Of a stretch of 64,000 nt of DNA, positions 35,405-44,267 are shown one piece after another. The position numbers and the translations under genes are program-made. Source of the DNA: Streptomyces griseoluteus (lineage in GTDB: Bacteria > Actinomycetota > Actinomycetes > Streptomycetales > Streptomycetaceae); assembly GCA_000717735.1 (NCBI GenBank), contig JOBE01000004.1, positions 133,402 through 197,401 on the forward strand, in the 5' to 3' direction. The notes under the pieces were generated by a model. It did no database searches. It saw nothing but the letters and a program-made list of their open reading frames with translations, and had not been told where the DNA came from. The stretch's first letter is position 1. Each line of letters begins with the position of its first letter.

Positions 35405-36382
35405 TCAGCGGACGCGGACGCGCGGGTCGAGCCGGACGTGGATGAGGTCGACGACGAAGTTGGCGAGCAGGACGGCCGCCGTGATGGTGAGGAAGATGCC
35501 CTGCATCAGCGGGTAGTCGAGGGCCTGGACGGAGGCCAGGAGCTGGTAGCCGATGCCGGGGTACGCGAAGACGACCTCGGTGAGGAGGGCGCCGCCGACC
35601 ATGAAGCCGAGGGCCATGCCGAAGTTGGTGACGGAGGGCAGCAGGGCGTTGCGGGCGGCGTACCGGAACATGATCCTGGCGGGGCTGAGTCCCTTCGCCT
35701 CGGCCATGGTGATGTAGTCCTCGGCGGCGGTGGCGATCATCGTGTTCCGCATGCCGAGCATCCAGCCGCCGACGGAGACGAGCACGATGGTGAGGGCGGG
35801 CAGGACGAGGTGGGTGGCGACGTTGCCGAGGAACACGGCGTCGAAGCCGGGTTCGAGGCCGACGTCGTACGCGTGCCGGAGCGGGAACCAGCCGAGGGTG
35901 ACGCCGAAGAGGTAGAGGGCGCCCATGGCCAGCCAGAAGTACGGGAACGAGCCGACGAAGATCAGCAGCGGCGGGAGCGCGGAGTCGAGGATCCCGCCCC
36001 GCCGCCAGGCGGCGAGGACGCCGAGGATGTTGCCGACGAGGGCGGCGACGACCAGGGCGGTGAGACCGAGGAGGAGGGTCCAGCCGATCTGGGAGCCGAT
36101 GACCTCGGAGACCGGGGTCGGGAAGCGTGAGATGGAGATGCCGAGGTCGCCGGTGGCGACGTCGTGGAGGTAGTCGACGTACTGGCGCCACAGCGGGCGG
36201 TCGTCGAGACCGAAGAGTTTCTGCAACTGGGCGATCTGATCGGGCTGCATCGTCCCCTGGGCCTGGGCGAACATGCGGGAGACGGGGTCCCCCGGCATGA
36301 AGCGCGGCAGCAGGAAATTGAGGGTGACGGAGGCCCAGAAGGCGATCAGGTAGAACCCCAGGTTGCGCAGGACGAGACGCAC
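35405..36382 (-). CDS. ABC importer permease, OppB/DppB type
   Basis: 325 residues from GTG 36382, with GGGAG 8 nt upstream. The opening LVLRNLGFYLIAFWASVTLNF and LPRFMPGDP are diagnostic of DppB. The extracytoplasmic loop with LDDRPLWRQYVDYLHDV precedes the core helices, and the EAA loop is YITMAEAKGLSPARIMFRYA. Between its start and the upstream binding-protein gene lies dispersed repeat copy c; an in-frame extension into that repeat was rejected as a start. Confidence 0.88.
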   Translation of the reverse strand: MRLVLRNLGFYLIAFWASVTLNFLLPRFMPGDPVSRMFAQAQGTMQPDQIAQLQKLFGLDDRPLWRQYVDYLHDVATGDLGISISRFPTPVSEVIGSQIGWTLLLGLTALVVAALVGNILGVLAAWRRGGILDSALPPLLIFVGSFPYFWLAMGALYLFGVTLGWFPLRHAYDVGLEPGFDAVFLGNVATHLVLPALTIVLVSVGGWMLGMRNTMIATAAEDYITMAEAKGLSPARIMFRYAARNALLPSVTNFGMALGFMVGGALLTEVVFAYPGIGYQLLASVQALDYPLMQGIFLTITAAVLLANFVVDLIHVRLDPRVRVR

Positions 36383-36442
36383 TGCTCTTCTCCCTGTCGG
36401 GGTACGGGCCCCGGCGACACGGCGCCGGGGCCGATGCGGAAC

Positions 36443-36573
36443 TAGGGTCTTTCGGTTCGGATCAGGCCGAATCAGGGAGCGGGGTCCGGTGCATCGGGTT
36501 TCCCCAGGCCCGCAGGGCCGAGGTACGGCACCAGGGCCCGCGAGCCCGGCATGATCCAAACGAGAGGCCCTAG
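36443..36573. repeat. CTAG-ended dispersed repeat, copy c, inside the fructan operon
   Basis: 131 bp, both ends present: CTAGGGTCTTTCGGTTCGGA on the left; on the right the inverse of CTAGGGCCTCTCGTTTGGA. The ends are imperfect inverted repeats of about 25 bp. The right CTAG supplies the TAG stop of the binding-protein gene (minus strand). It contains a CCCAGGCCCGCAGGGCC-type inner hairpin. In RNA it would fold strongly between the binding-protein and permease messages. Confidence 0.8.
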
Positions 36574-38258
36574 CCCTTGACGGGCTGGAGGGAGGTGAGC
36601 ACGAGGACGGTGGTGACGGACCGGTTGGACAGGGTCGCGTACGGGTTGTCCTTCGTCGGCCAGCCGGTGAAGCGGGCGTCGGTGTACGCGCCCCACTCGG
36701 GTCCGGGGAAGAGGGGGACGACGGGGGCGTCGGCGGCGAACAGCTTCTGGAGTTCGCTCGCCCTGGCCCGCTGGACCTTCGGGTCGGTGGTGGCGGCGAG
36801 GGCGTCGATGAGCTTGTCGGCTTTCGGGTCGCCGTAGCGGTGGTAGTTCTCGGTGGCCTTGGTGCCGACGGGCTTGACCATGGTGGTGGCCATGGCGCCG
36901 CGGTAGAACTCGTAGGGTGTGGCGCCGTTGTTGCTCCACACGATGCCGCTGTCGAAGGTGCCCGTCTCGTACGAGGAGACGACGGCCGACCAGTCCGGGG
37001 ACTTCACGGTGGCGGTGACGCCGACCTCGGCGAGGTTCTGCTTGATGATGTTGGCGACCGAGATCCAGTCGGAGGAGGCCGAGCCGACGGAGATGTCGAG
37101 GGTGAGCGGCCGGCCGTTCTTCTGGGTGCGCCTGCCGTCGGCGCCGAGCTCGTAGCCGGCGGCGTCGAGGGCCTCGGCGGCGGCTTCGGTGTCGTGGGTG
37201 GTCCAGTCGCAGGAGGCGGCGACCGCCTTGTCGCGCCAGGTGTCGTAGGCGTTCGACAGGCCGGTGCAGTCGGCGGGGGTGCTGTAGCCGTTCATGGCGA
37301 CCTTGGCGATCTTCTCGCGGTCGACGGCCCGGCTGAGCGCCTTGCGCAGTGCCGGGTCGTCGAAGGGTGCCTTGGCGGTGTTCAGCTGCCAGTTGATCAT
37401 GGCGCCCGTGGTGGGGAACCAGTAGTGGTTCGTCTTCGGGTTCTTCGCCACGAACGACTTCTCGATGTCGGGGACGAACGCCTGGGTCCAGTCGGCCTCG
37501 CCATGGGTGAAGGCGAGGTTGGCGCTGTCGTTGCCGGAGAAGGCGAGCATGCGTATGCCCGCGATCCGCTGCTTCGCCGGCTGCCAGTACGAGGGGTTCC
37601 TGCGGAGCTCGTACGACTGGCTCTGGAAGTGCTCGACCCGGGTGTACGGGCCGGTGCCGACGGGCGTGGCGTTGGTGTCCCTGGCCGGGTCGGCGATCTT
37701 CGACCAGATGTGCTTCGGCACGATGTAGTGCCCGCCGATCTCGTAGAGGGACGGCGAGAACGGCTTGGTGAAGTGGAAGGTGACCTTCTGCGGGGTGTCG
37801 GCCGTGACCTCGCGCAGGTACTCGTAGCCCCCCAGCAGCTTCTTGTGCAGCTCGAAGGTGTGGACGACGTCGGCGGCGCCGAAGGGCTTCCCGTCGGACC
37901 ACTTCACGCCCTCGCGGAGGGTGAAGGTGACGGACTTCCCGTCCGGGGCCTGGGTCCACGCGGTGGCGAGCCAGGGCGTGTCCTTGCCGTCGGCCGGGTT
38001 GTGGACCATGAGCGGCTCGTAGACCGCCTCCTTGGTCATGGGCGCGGCCTTCGGGGAGAACGGGTTGAAGTTCCGCGTGAAGGTGCCCATGTCCTCACGG
38101 GGCACGGTGAGGAGCTGGTCGCCGGAGGTGTCCCCGGCTCCGGCCGCTCCCGCGCCGCCGGAGCAGCCGGTCAGGAGCAGGGCGGCGGACACGGCGCCCG
38201 CCACGAGGGCGGGCCGGAGCCGCCGTGGGGATCGGCCACGGGAAGGGGAGGGTGTCAT
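36570..38258 (-). CDS. Lipoprotein substrate-binding protein, family 5 (Opp/Dpp class)
   Basis: 562 residues. Signal peptide with lipobox LLLTGC (Cys near residue 32), so it is anchored to the outer face of the membrane. SBP_bac_5 features: YEPLMVHNPADGKDTPWLA, FTLREGVKWSDGKPF, GTGPYTRVE and ALRKALSRAVDREKI. The class usually binds peptides, but some members bind oligosaccharides. Here the operon has two fructosidases and a fructokinase, so fructo-oligosaccharides are the likely ligand (inference from context). The TAG stop is supplied by a dispersed repeat. Confidence 0.87.
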   Translation of the reverse strand: MTPSPSRGRSPRRLRPALVAGAVSAALLLTGCSGGAGAAGAGDTSGDQLLTVPREDMGTFTRNFNPFSPKAAPMTKEAVYEPLMVHNPADGKDTPWLATAWTQAPDGKSVTFTLREGVKWSDGKPFGAADVVHTFELHKKLLGGYEYLREVTADTPQKVTFHFTKPFSPSLYEIGGHYIVPKHIWSKIADPARDTNATPVGTGPYTRVEHFQSQSYELRRNPSYWQPAKQRIAGIRMLAFSGNDSANLAFTHGEADWTQAFVPDIEKSFVAKNPKTNHYWFPTTGAMINWQLNTAKAPFDDPALRKALSRAVDREKIAKVAMNGYSTPADCTGLSNAYDTWRDKAVAASCDWTTHDTEAAAEALDAAGYELGADGRRTQKNGRPLTLDISVGSASSDWISVANIIKQNLAEVGVTATVKSPDWSAVVSSYETGTFDSGIVWSNNGATPYEFYRGAMATTMVKPVGTKATENYHRYGDPKADKLIDALAATTDPKVQRARASELQKLFAADAPVVPLFPGPEWGAYTDARFTGWPTKDNPYATLSNRSVTTVLVLTSLQPVKG

Positions 38259-38332
38259 AATGGTGGCTCTTTCCTCTCTTCAACACACCGGACGAAGACG
38301 GGACGAGATGACTCGACGGAGCTGATTCGCGG

Positions 38333-39367
38333 TCAGACCGACGAGCGTTCGAGCAGCGGGCAGTCGACCGTCACCCTGAGGGTGTCGAGCGGCTGCCCCG
38401 CTGCGAGAGCGGCCAGCATGTCCACGCCCTTGGCGCCCATCGCCTCGAACGGCAGGGCGAGCGTGGTCAGCTTGGGCCGCAGATAGGCGGCGATGAGTTC
38501 CTGGTTGTCGTAGCCCACCACGGCCACGTCGTCCGGGATCCGCAGCCCACGTTCCTTGATGGCGTCGTACGCGCCCATCGCCATCCGGTCGTTGCCGCAG
38601 AAGAGGGCGGTCGGCCGGTCGGCGCGGTCGAGCAGTTCGCAGGCGGCCGAGTAGCCGCCGTCGGCGGTCGCGTGGCCGGAGACGACCAGCGACGTGTCCA
38701 GGGGGATTCCGGCCTCGCTCAGCGCCCGCTCGTAGCCCTCGCGGCGGCCGAGGGCGGCGGGGATGTCGGGGTCGAGGTTGATGAAGCCGATGCGCTCGTG
38801 GCCCGCCTCGACGAGGTGGCGGGCGGCGCGGTGGCCGCCGGTGACCTCGTCGGGGACGACGGAGGGCAGTTCGCCCTCGGCGTCGTAGCAGTTGACGAGG
38901 ACGGTGGGGACTTCACGGGCGGCCTTGGGGAGGGTGACCGCGCGGTGCCAGGTCGTGGCGTAGAGCAGTCCCTCGACCCGCTGTTCGAGGAGTTTGTCGA
39001 GGGCGGCGGCCTCCTGGTCCCGGTCGCCCTCGCTCGCGGCGATCAGCAGGAACTTGCGGTCGAGCCAGGCGCGGTCCTGGGCGCCCTTGATGACGTCGAC
39101 GGCGAAGGGCGCGGTGACGATCTCGGTGATCAGTCCGTACCACTCGCTGCGCTGGGCGGCGAGGGCGCGGGCGCCCGCGTTGGGCCGGTAGCCGAGCTCG
39201 TCGATCGCGGCCAGGATGCGCCGCCGGGTCTCGCCCGGGATGGCCGCGCCCGGGCGGTCGTTGAGGACGAAGGAGACGGCCGTGCGCGAGACCCCCGCCC
39301 GGCGGGCCACGTCGCTCATGGTGACACTGCGGGCGCTGCGGGCACTGCGACCACTGTCCGTCGCCAT
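38333..39367 (-). CDS. LacI-family regulator of the fructan operon
   Basis: 344 residues. N-terminal LacI helix-turn-helix [25 protein letters not shown] (core [17 protein letters not shown]) and hinge [13 protein letters not shown]. The periplasmic-binding-like effector domain includes [14 protein letters not shown] and [16 protein letters not shown]. It is first in the operon, 74 nt before the binding-protein gene. A double palindromic operator lies about 60-85 nt upstream of its start, so it probably represses its own and all downstream genes until a fructose-containing sugar binds. Confidence 0.9.
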   Translation of the reverse strand: MATDSGRSARSARSVTMSDVARRAGVSRTAVSFVLNDRPGAAIPGETRRRILAAIDELGYRPNAGARALAAQRSEWYGLITEIVTAPFAVDVIKGAQDRAWLDRKFLLIAASEGDRDQEAAALDKLLEQRVEGLLYATTWHRAVTLPKAAREVPTVLVNCYDAEGELPSVVPDEVTGGHRAARHLVEAGHERIGFINLDPDIPAALGRREGYERALSEAGIPLDTSLVVSGHATADGGYSAACELLDRADRPTALFCGNDRMAMGAYDAIKERGLRIPDDVAVVGYDNQELIAAYLRPKLTTLALPFEAMGAKGVDMLAALAAGQPLDTLRVTVDCPLLERSSV

Positions 39368-39425
39368 GACGGCCCTCCCTCGGCTGGTGCGCTCTTCCCG
39401 GATCGACCGCTGTCGATCATTCGGG

Positions 39426-39450
39426 TAACGCGCTTTAGTAACGCGCGTTA
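39426..39450 (-). promoter_or_regulatory. Tandem LacI-type operators upstream of the fructan operon
   Basis: TAACGCGCTTTA (39426-39437) and TAACGCGCGTTA (39439-39450), the second a perfect 12-bp palindrome with the central CG typical of LacI operators, the first with one half-site change. Centres are 13 bp apart. Position upstream of lacI suggests autorepression. Confidence 0.7.
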
Positions 39451-39568
39451 GTGCGGTGTTGCACGCAAGTTACGACCGGCTTCCGGCCGCTGTCAATATC
39501 TTGTTCATGTCAGGACGCCCGCCGGAGTTCGCCCGGGGTGCCGGCGGCAGGGGTGAGGGGATTTCCGG

Positions 39569-40300
39569 GTGGAGACGGTCGAGGGGCTCGCGGTCATGGC
39601 GTTCGCCGACGGGAAGGAGCTGGAGGCCTGGCTGGAGCGGCACCACGGGGACACGCCCGGCATCTGGCTGCTGCTCGCCCGCAAGGGCTCGGACCTCGCC
39701 TCGCCGAACGCCGACGAGATCCTCGACGGCACGCTGATCTACGGCTGGATCACCGGCAAGCGCAAGGCCCTCGACGAGCGGTCCTACCTCCAGAAGATCA
39801 CCCCGCGCCGGCCGCGCAGCCTCTGGTCCCAGGTCAACGTGCGGCAGGTCGAGGCCCTCACCGCCGCCGGCCGGATGCGCGAGCCCGGCCTCGCGGAGGT
39901 ACGGGCGGCGCAGGCCGACGGGCGGTGGGAGGCCGCGTACCCCTCGCAGAAGGACGCGACCGTGCCGGACGACCTGGCGGCGGCCCTTGCGGCGGATCAG
40001 CGGGCCGCCGAGGCGTTCGAGGCCCTCGGGAAGACCGACCGCTACCTGGTGATCCTCGGCCTGCTGCAGGCCCGTACGGCGAAGACGAGGACGGCGCGCC
40101 TCGAACGGGCGGTGCGGCGCTGCGGGCGGGCGGGACACCTCGCTGAGGGACCCGCCGCGAAGGCGGGCGGGGGCGTGCGGCTCAGGCCCGGCCGCGCCGG
40201 TAGAGCACCTGGTGGGCGTCCCACTCCACGAAGGACTCGGCGTACTCCAGGCCGACGGCTTCCAGGAGCCGGCGGGAGCGGTGGTTCTCCTCCTGGGTGA
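39569..40300 (+). CDS. YdeI/OmpD-associated family protein with frameshifted C-terminus
   Basis: 243 codons from GTG 39569, with GAGGGG 8 nt upstream. Residues 1-185 look like a normal YdeI-like protein: DTPGIWLLLARKGSD, LIYGWITGKRKALDERSYLQK (core GWITGKRKALDE), ITPRRPRSLWSQVN, then LEALGKTDRYLVILGLLQAR. Family members usually end soon after a basic helix. Here, near 40108, one G appears to be missing: the +1 frame would read AALRAGGTPR and stop at 40146. The annotated frame instead runs about 50 residues of Arg/Gly/Pro-rich sequence antisense to the GNAT gene. The role of the family is unclear. Confidence 0.75.
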   Translation: METVEGLAVMAFADGKELEAWLERHHGDTPGIWLLLARKGSDLASPNADEILDGTLIYGWITGKRKALDERSYLQKITPRRPRSLWSQVNVRQVEALTAAGRMREPGLAEVRAAQADGRWEAAYPSQKDATVPDDLAAALAADQRAAEAFEALGKTDRYLVILGLLQARTAKTRTARLERAVRRCGRAGHLAEGPAAKAGGGVRLRPGRAGRAPGGRPTPRRTRRTPGRRLPGAGGSGGSPPG

Positions 40301-40730
40301 CCGCGACGACGCTCGGCGTACCCTCCAGGGTCTCCGCGAGGACCGCGCCGACCGCCTCCCGCGCGTAGCCCCTCCCCCAGTGCTCGGGCAGGAACTGGTA
40401 CGACAGTTCCGTCTCCCCGTCCCGCGCGCCCGGCTCCACCGTGACCAGTCCGAGCACGACGCCGTCCTCCGTCCGGACCACGGCGTGGACGCCGGGCGCC
40501 CCGACGACCCGGCGCCGCCGGATGCGGACGACGGACTCGATGACGGGGCCGCCGAGGTGGCGCCGTACATCGGGGTCGGTCCACAGCCGGGTCACGGCGT
40601 CCAGGTCGGAGTCCCGCACGGGCCGCAGGCGCAGACGCCCGGTGGCGAGCGATCCGACGGAGACGTCTGGTTCCGGGGCCGGGATCGGAACCGGGGCGGG
40701 GTGCGGGGGGATGGCCACGTCGCCGATCAT
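40182..40730 (-). CDS. GNAT acetyltransferase (RimJ/RimL type)
   Basis: 182 residues. TGRLRLRPVRDSDLDAVTRLW at the start of the domain, the acetyl-CoA loop HWGRGYAREAVGAVL and NHRSRRLLEAVGLEY near the end are diagnostic of the RimJ/RimL-like branch of GNAT. A Pro-rich N-terminus of about 25 residues precedes the fold. The ATG at 40730 has no clear Shine-Dalgarno site, so the start may lie a little downstream. The 3' end is antisense to the frameshifted tail of the YdeI-like gene. Substrate unknown. Confidence 0.82.
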   Translation of the reverse strand: MIGDVAIPPHPAPVPIPAPEPDVSVGSLATGRLRLRPVRDSDLDAVTRLWTDPDVRRHLGGPVIESVVRIRRRRVVGAPGVHAVVRTEDGVVLGLVTVEPGARDGETELSYQFLPEHWGRGYAREAVGAVLAETLEGTPSVVAVTQEENHRSRRLLEAVGLEYAESFVEWDAHQVLYRRGRA

Positions 40731-40791
40731 CTCAGGCCGCGGACCGGCCCCCGGGCAGGGGCGAGGCCGACGGCGATCCGGGCCGCCGGTC

Positions 40792-40853
40792 CCAGGGCCT
40801 GTCTTTCGGATCAGGCCCCGCGAGCCCGGCATGATCCGAAAGACAGGTCCTAG
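40792..40853. repeat. CTAG-ended dispersed repeat, copy d (62-bp hairpin form)
   Basis: GGGCCTGTCTTTCGGATCA near the left end (within 40794-40813) is matched by its inverse at 40832-40851 with one mismatch, leaving an 18-bp centre. This is the copy with the best-preserved inverted ends; most of the interior is deleted. It lies between the divergent GNAT and oxidoreductase genes. Confidence 0.8.
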
Positions 40854-40916
40854 ATCCATCGGCCGACGCGGGTTCGGTTCCCGGGCCGAGGCGGGGACGG
40901 ACCCCGGACGGCCACG

Positions 40917-41570
40917 ATGAGCGTCATGCGAATCGGAATTCTCGGCACAGGAAACGTAGGACAGGCACTCGCGTCGGCGTGGGCGCGGGCGGGCCATGAC
41001 GTGGTCATCGGGTCGCGGCGGCCCGACGACCAGGAGCTGCGGACGAAACTTCGGGAGCTCACCGCGGAGGGAGTACGGATCGACAGCTCGGCGGGCGCCG
41101 CCGCACACGCCGAGGTACTGGTGAACGCCACGCCCGGCACGGCCTCAGTGGCCCTGCTCCGCACGATCGGGGCCCCCGCGCTCGCCGGGAGGGTCATCCT
41201 CGACGTCGGCGTCGGCTTCCTCGAGGACGGGACGCTCTCGCATCCGGTCGTCAGCCTCGGCGAGGAGATCCAGGAGGCGTTCCCCGGGACGCCGGTGGTG
41301 AAGACGCTCTGCACGATCGACCGGAAGGTGATGGTCGCGCCGGACTCCCTGGAGGGTCCCGGCACGGTGTTCCTCTCGGGCGACGACGCGGCGGCGAAGA
41401 AGACGGTACGGGGCTTGCTCGCCGATCTCGGCTGGTCCGACGACGCGCTGCTCGACCTGGGCGGCATCGCCACGGCCCGGGGTCAGGAGAACTTCGCCCT
41501 GCTCTTCATGGGGATCGCGACGGCGACCGGCACCTACGAGTTCGGCATCCGGGTCGTCCTGCCCGGCTAG
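40917..41570 (+). CDS. NADPH-dependent F420 reductase-like / NAD(P)-binding oxidoreductase
   Basis: 217 residues. The dinucleotide-binding motif is at the very N-terminus (MRIGILGTGNVGQALA), followed by HDVVIGSRRPDD, where the Ser-Arg-Arg suits NADP. NATPGTASVALL and VVKTLCTIDRKVMV match the F420:NADP reductase / NADP-oxidoreductase coenzyme-F420 family, many members of which have other substrates. The TAG stop is the beginning of dispersed repeat copy e. Confidence 0.83.
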   Translation: MSVMRIGILGTGNVGQALASAWARAGHDVVIGSRRPDDQELRTKLRELTAEGVRIDSSAGAAAHAEVLVNATPGTASVALLRTIGAPALAGRVILDVGVGFLEDGTLSHPVVSLGEEIQEAFPGTPVVKTLCTIDRKVMVAPDSLEGPGTVFLSGDDAAAKKTVRGLLADLGWSDDALLDLGGIATARGQENFALLFMGIATATGTYEFGIRVVLPG

Positions 41571-41610
41571 GGTCTTTCGTTCGGATCAGGCCGGATCAGG
41601 GAGCGGAGTG
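41567..41610. repeat. CTAG-ended dispersed repeat, copy e (one end)
   Basis: CTAGGGTCTTTCGTTCGGAT followed by CAGGCCGGATCAGGGAGCGG, as in copies b and c. It starts at the TAG stop of the oxidoreductase gene; the other end is not recognisable. Confidence 0.7.
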
Positions 41611-41694
41611 GCGGAATGGGGATCGACGGAGAGCCGCATTCCGCCCACGCCTCTCCGACCGGCCCGCGGTGGACTCGCGTGAGATCATCCCTCG

Positions 41695-41982
41695 ATGAGC
41701 AGAGACCTGGAAGTGAGCGCTCTGGCGATCAACGTCACGATCCCGGAGGCGCTCCGCTGGACGGACACTCGACGCGGTGCCGCCTTCACGCTGATGACAC
41801 TCAACATCCGGCTCCTCCCGGACGGTCACCTCGCCGTCAAGGCCTACGGCCGGCCGGTCGGTGGCGGCCGTGGCGCGTACGTCTCGTTCCCCGTCCCCGA
41901 CGAACCCGAACTGGCGGCGCTGGTCGCCGAAGCCGCCGACCGTGCCGGGACGTTGTGGGCCGCCCATCGCGGTCTCGGCTGA
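41695..41982 (+). CDS. Hypothetical protein
   Basis: 95 residues with clear coding bias (IRLLPDGHLAVKAYGRPV, AYVSFPVPDEPELAALVA). No signal peptide or membrane segment. Predicted mixed alpha/beta from the alternating pattern. Ribosome site weak (GAGATC). No family recognised. Confidence 0.55.
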   Translation: MSRDLEVSALAINVTIPEALRWTDTRRGAAFTLMTLNIRLLPDGHLAVKAYGRPVGGGRGAYVSFPVPDEPELAALVAEAADRAGTLWAAHRGLG

Positions 41983-42094
41983 GCTCACCCTGAGAGCTTC
42001 GTTGCCGACAACAGGCAGCCTTGCCCTGCCGGGTGTGCCGCAACCCGTACCTGACGTCACAGGATCCCGCTGCCTATCGTCCTCGGAGAGACAG

Positions 42095-42613
42095 ATGAGG
42101 GGGGGGGTCGGTCTGGACGGCACATCGAGGTCGGGCTCCGTCGGCGCACGCCGACAGGACTCGACCGCCAACGTCCTGGGGCCACGCGCGGGTCTGCTGC
42201 TGTCGACGGTGCTCGCACTGCTCCTGGGCGCGCTGTCGGTGCTGGTGATGCTTCCCGCCGCCCAGCATCTGCGTTCCCTCCACGACGGCCTGCGAGCTCA
42301 GGCGACGCTGCGGACGAACGGCCCGTGCATGACGGGTGGGTGCAGGGTCGCGTTCGAGGTCGACGGGCGCACCGTGGAGTCGTCGCTGCCGGTGGGAAGC
42401 GGCGGCAGGCTCGGGCCGGTCGGTACCCGGCTCGCCATCAGATACCGGGCGGACGATCCGCAGCTGGTCGCCCGTGAAGAGGATGTCCATGGCGGCGGGG
42501 CGGCCGTACTGGCCGCGGTGTCGGGCGGAAGCGCCCTGCTCTTCGGGGCGCTGTCCGCTTACATGCTGGTCCACCTGGGGCGACAGCGGCGGGAGCGGCG
42601 CTCCGCCCCGTAG
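42095..42613 (+). CDS. DUF3592-type membrane protein
   Basis: 172 residues with GGAGAG just upstream of ATG 42095. Two membrane helices (LLLSTVLALLLGALSVLVML near residue 35 and AAVLAAVSGGSALLFGAL near the C-terminus) flank a small beta domain (TNGPCMTGGCRVAFEVDG, TRLAIRYRADDPQLV), the arrangement of DUF3592 proteins. Two Cys in CMTGGC could form an extracytoplasmic disulphide. Function unknown. Confidence 0.68.
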   Translation: MRGGVGLDGTSRSGSVGARRQDSTANVLGPRAGLLLSTVLALLLGALSVLVMLPAAQHLRSLHDGLRAQATLRTNGPCMTGGCRVAFEVDGRTVESSLPVGSGGRLGPVGTRLAIRYRADDPQLVAREEDVHGGGAAVLAAVSGGSALLFGALSAYMLVHLGRQRRERRSAP

Positions 42614-42668
42614 CGGCGTCCTCGACGCCGTGGACGCTCACGAACGCCGGGCCCGCCAGGGGCCGGGC

Positions 42669-44120
42669 TCAGCCGGCCATGCGTCGGATCAGGGCGGCCA
42701 GTGCTCCGGGCCTGCGGCCCGGTACCCGGCGCCGCAGGGCGATGAGTGCGGGGCCGAGGGCGCGGGCCCGCTCCGGGTCGCCGATCAGCTGCCACTGGTG
42801 GTGGGCCCGGTCCACGGCTCCTTCGACGTCGGGGTCGTCCGTCGGCTGCCCCAGCGTGAGCCGGGACTCGGCGGCGGCGAGCCACAGTTCGCAGCTGCGG
42901 GCGGGCTCCCCGGCGAGGCGGGCGAGGTCGGCCCGCACCTCCGTCCAGTGGACGGCCTCCCCGGACCGGGACCCGTGGCGGCGCAGCGCCTCGCGCTCCC
43001 ATGCGGCGGCGACGGCCGCCGCCTCCCCGTGGCGTCCCGCCATGGCGGCGGCGAGGATCGCCGGGTGCGGATCCTGGTCGACGGCCGGTGCGTGGGCCGG
43101 GGCGGGCGCCAGGAAACGCGCTTCCGGTGCGGTCGAGGCCGCGTGGGCGGCGGACTCCGCGTGGAGCGTGGCGTACGGGAGCCGGGCGCCGGAGCGCCAG
43201 AGTTCGGCCCAGGACCGAAGGTAGGCGGGGGTCATCGGTTCGCCACGCCGGGGGGCGGGTGTCACCCGGCCGTAGAGGAGCGATCCGGGCCCCAGGTGCA
43301 GCAGGTCGGGTGCGGTGGCGAGGCGCTCCCACACGGCGGGGTCCGCCGCGAGGTCCGCGACGACCGTCGTGGTGCCGGGGGCCCGTACGCCGAGTTCGCC
43401 GGCGAGCCAGTGCCAGGGCAGCGCCGTGTAGCGGAGGGTCGCCGCGGTGGTGCGGGCGAGCGCCAGGTGGGGCAGTCCCTGGCGGCGGTCGAGATGGAGC
43501 TGGCCGGCGAGGCAGAGGACCATCGGGCCCGGACTCGCCGCCGCGGCGCGCAGCCGGGTGAGCACGGTCTGCGGGTCGAGCGGATCGGCGAGTTCGACGA
43601 CCGTCGCGGTGGTGGTGCCGGTGAGGACCCCGGGCGGTACGGCGGCGAGAGCCGGCAGTACGGAGGCGGCGTCCATGACGCGGCCCCGCCCTGCGGGAGC
43701 CGCCGCGAGCAGAACGGCGGTACCGGTGGTGGCGGTTCCGGTGGTGGCGGGCCCGGCGACGGCAGGACCGGCGACGGCAGGACCGGCTACCGACGTGCCG
43801 GGTGCGGCCGTACCGGCAACACCGGCTCCCGGCGCATCCGTTACACCCGGCGCGCTCGTCGCACCCCTCACGTCCGTCACACCCGTCCCGCCCCTCACTC
43901 TCGTGTCCGAGACGCCCGGCCGGCTACCCGTCAGGCCCGCACCCGGCGCCTCAACCGCCTCGTACGTCACGCCCGTTCCCGCCGTCCACCCTGCTCCCGT
44001 CGGGCCCGTCCCCGTTCTCGTACCCGCCCCGCCCGTGACCGTCGTGCGTGTGCCCACCGTGCCCATTCCGTCCTCGTTCACCACACCGGCACCGTAACGC
44101 GTCGCGCCCCGGCCGCTCAT
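42669..44120 (-). CDS. Conserved actinobacterial protein with low-complexity N-terminus
   Basis: 483 residues from ATG 44120, with AAAGG 8 nt upstream. Residues 1-130 are a Gly/Thr/Ala/Pro-rich linker with short repeats (VAGPAVAGPAVAGPAT). About 130-270 is a folded domain with TATVVELADPLDPQTVLTRL and LARTTAATLRYTALPWHWL. The C-terminal half has TPR-like helices (AMAGRHGEAAAVAAAWERE, GEPARSCELWLAAAESRLTLG). It faces a divergent PAS-PP2C gene with a 147-bp gap. No firm family; possibly a signalling scaffold. Confidence 0.5.
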   Translation of the reverse strand: MSGRGATRYGAGVVNEDGMGTVGTRTTVTGGAGTRTGTGPTGAGWTAGTGVTYEAVEAPGAGLTGSRPGVSDTRVRGGTGVTDVRGATSAPGVTDAPGAGVAGTAAPGTSVAGPAVAGPAVAGPATTGTATTGTAVLLAAAPAGRGRVMDAASVLPALAAVPPGVLTGTTTATVVELADPLDPQTVLTRLRAAAASPGPMVLCLAGQLHLDRRQGLPHLALARTTAATLRYTALPWHWLAGELGVRAPGTTTVVADLAADPAVWERLATAPDLLHLGPGSLLYGRVTPAPRRGEPMTPAYLRSWAELWRSGARLPYATLHAESAAHAASTAPEARFLAPAPAHAPAVDQDPHPAILAAAMAGRHGEAAAVAAAWEREALRRHGSRSGEAVHWTEVRADLARLAGEPARSCELWLAAAESRLTLGQPTDDPDVEGAVDRAHHQWQLIGDPERARALGPALIALRRRVPGRRPGALAALIRRMAG

Positions 44121-44267
44121 CGCTGGGCCTTTGGCATATGCCAGAAGCACCACCGGATCGAGTGTTGCCAAATCCCTTACGGGCCGTCCCGGGCTGTGCA
44201 ACAGTCGTATGCGGGCCTCCCTTTCACACCCGGGCCTGGCCGTTCCGCGCCTGTATCGGAGTACGAC

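Noticed and set aside
34458..36191. Long upstream extension of the OppD-like ATPase frame
   Set aside because: It reads the two permease genes out of frame; TTG 34457 with its ribosome site explains the true start.
42336..44267. Upstream extension of the PAS-PP2C frame
   Set aside because: Antisense to the 42669-44120 gene, and the Shine-Dalgarno site supports ATG 44268.
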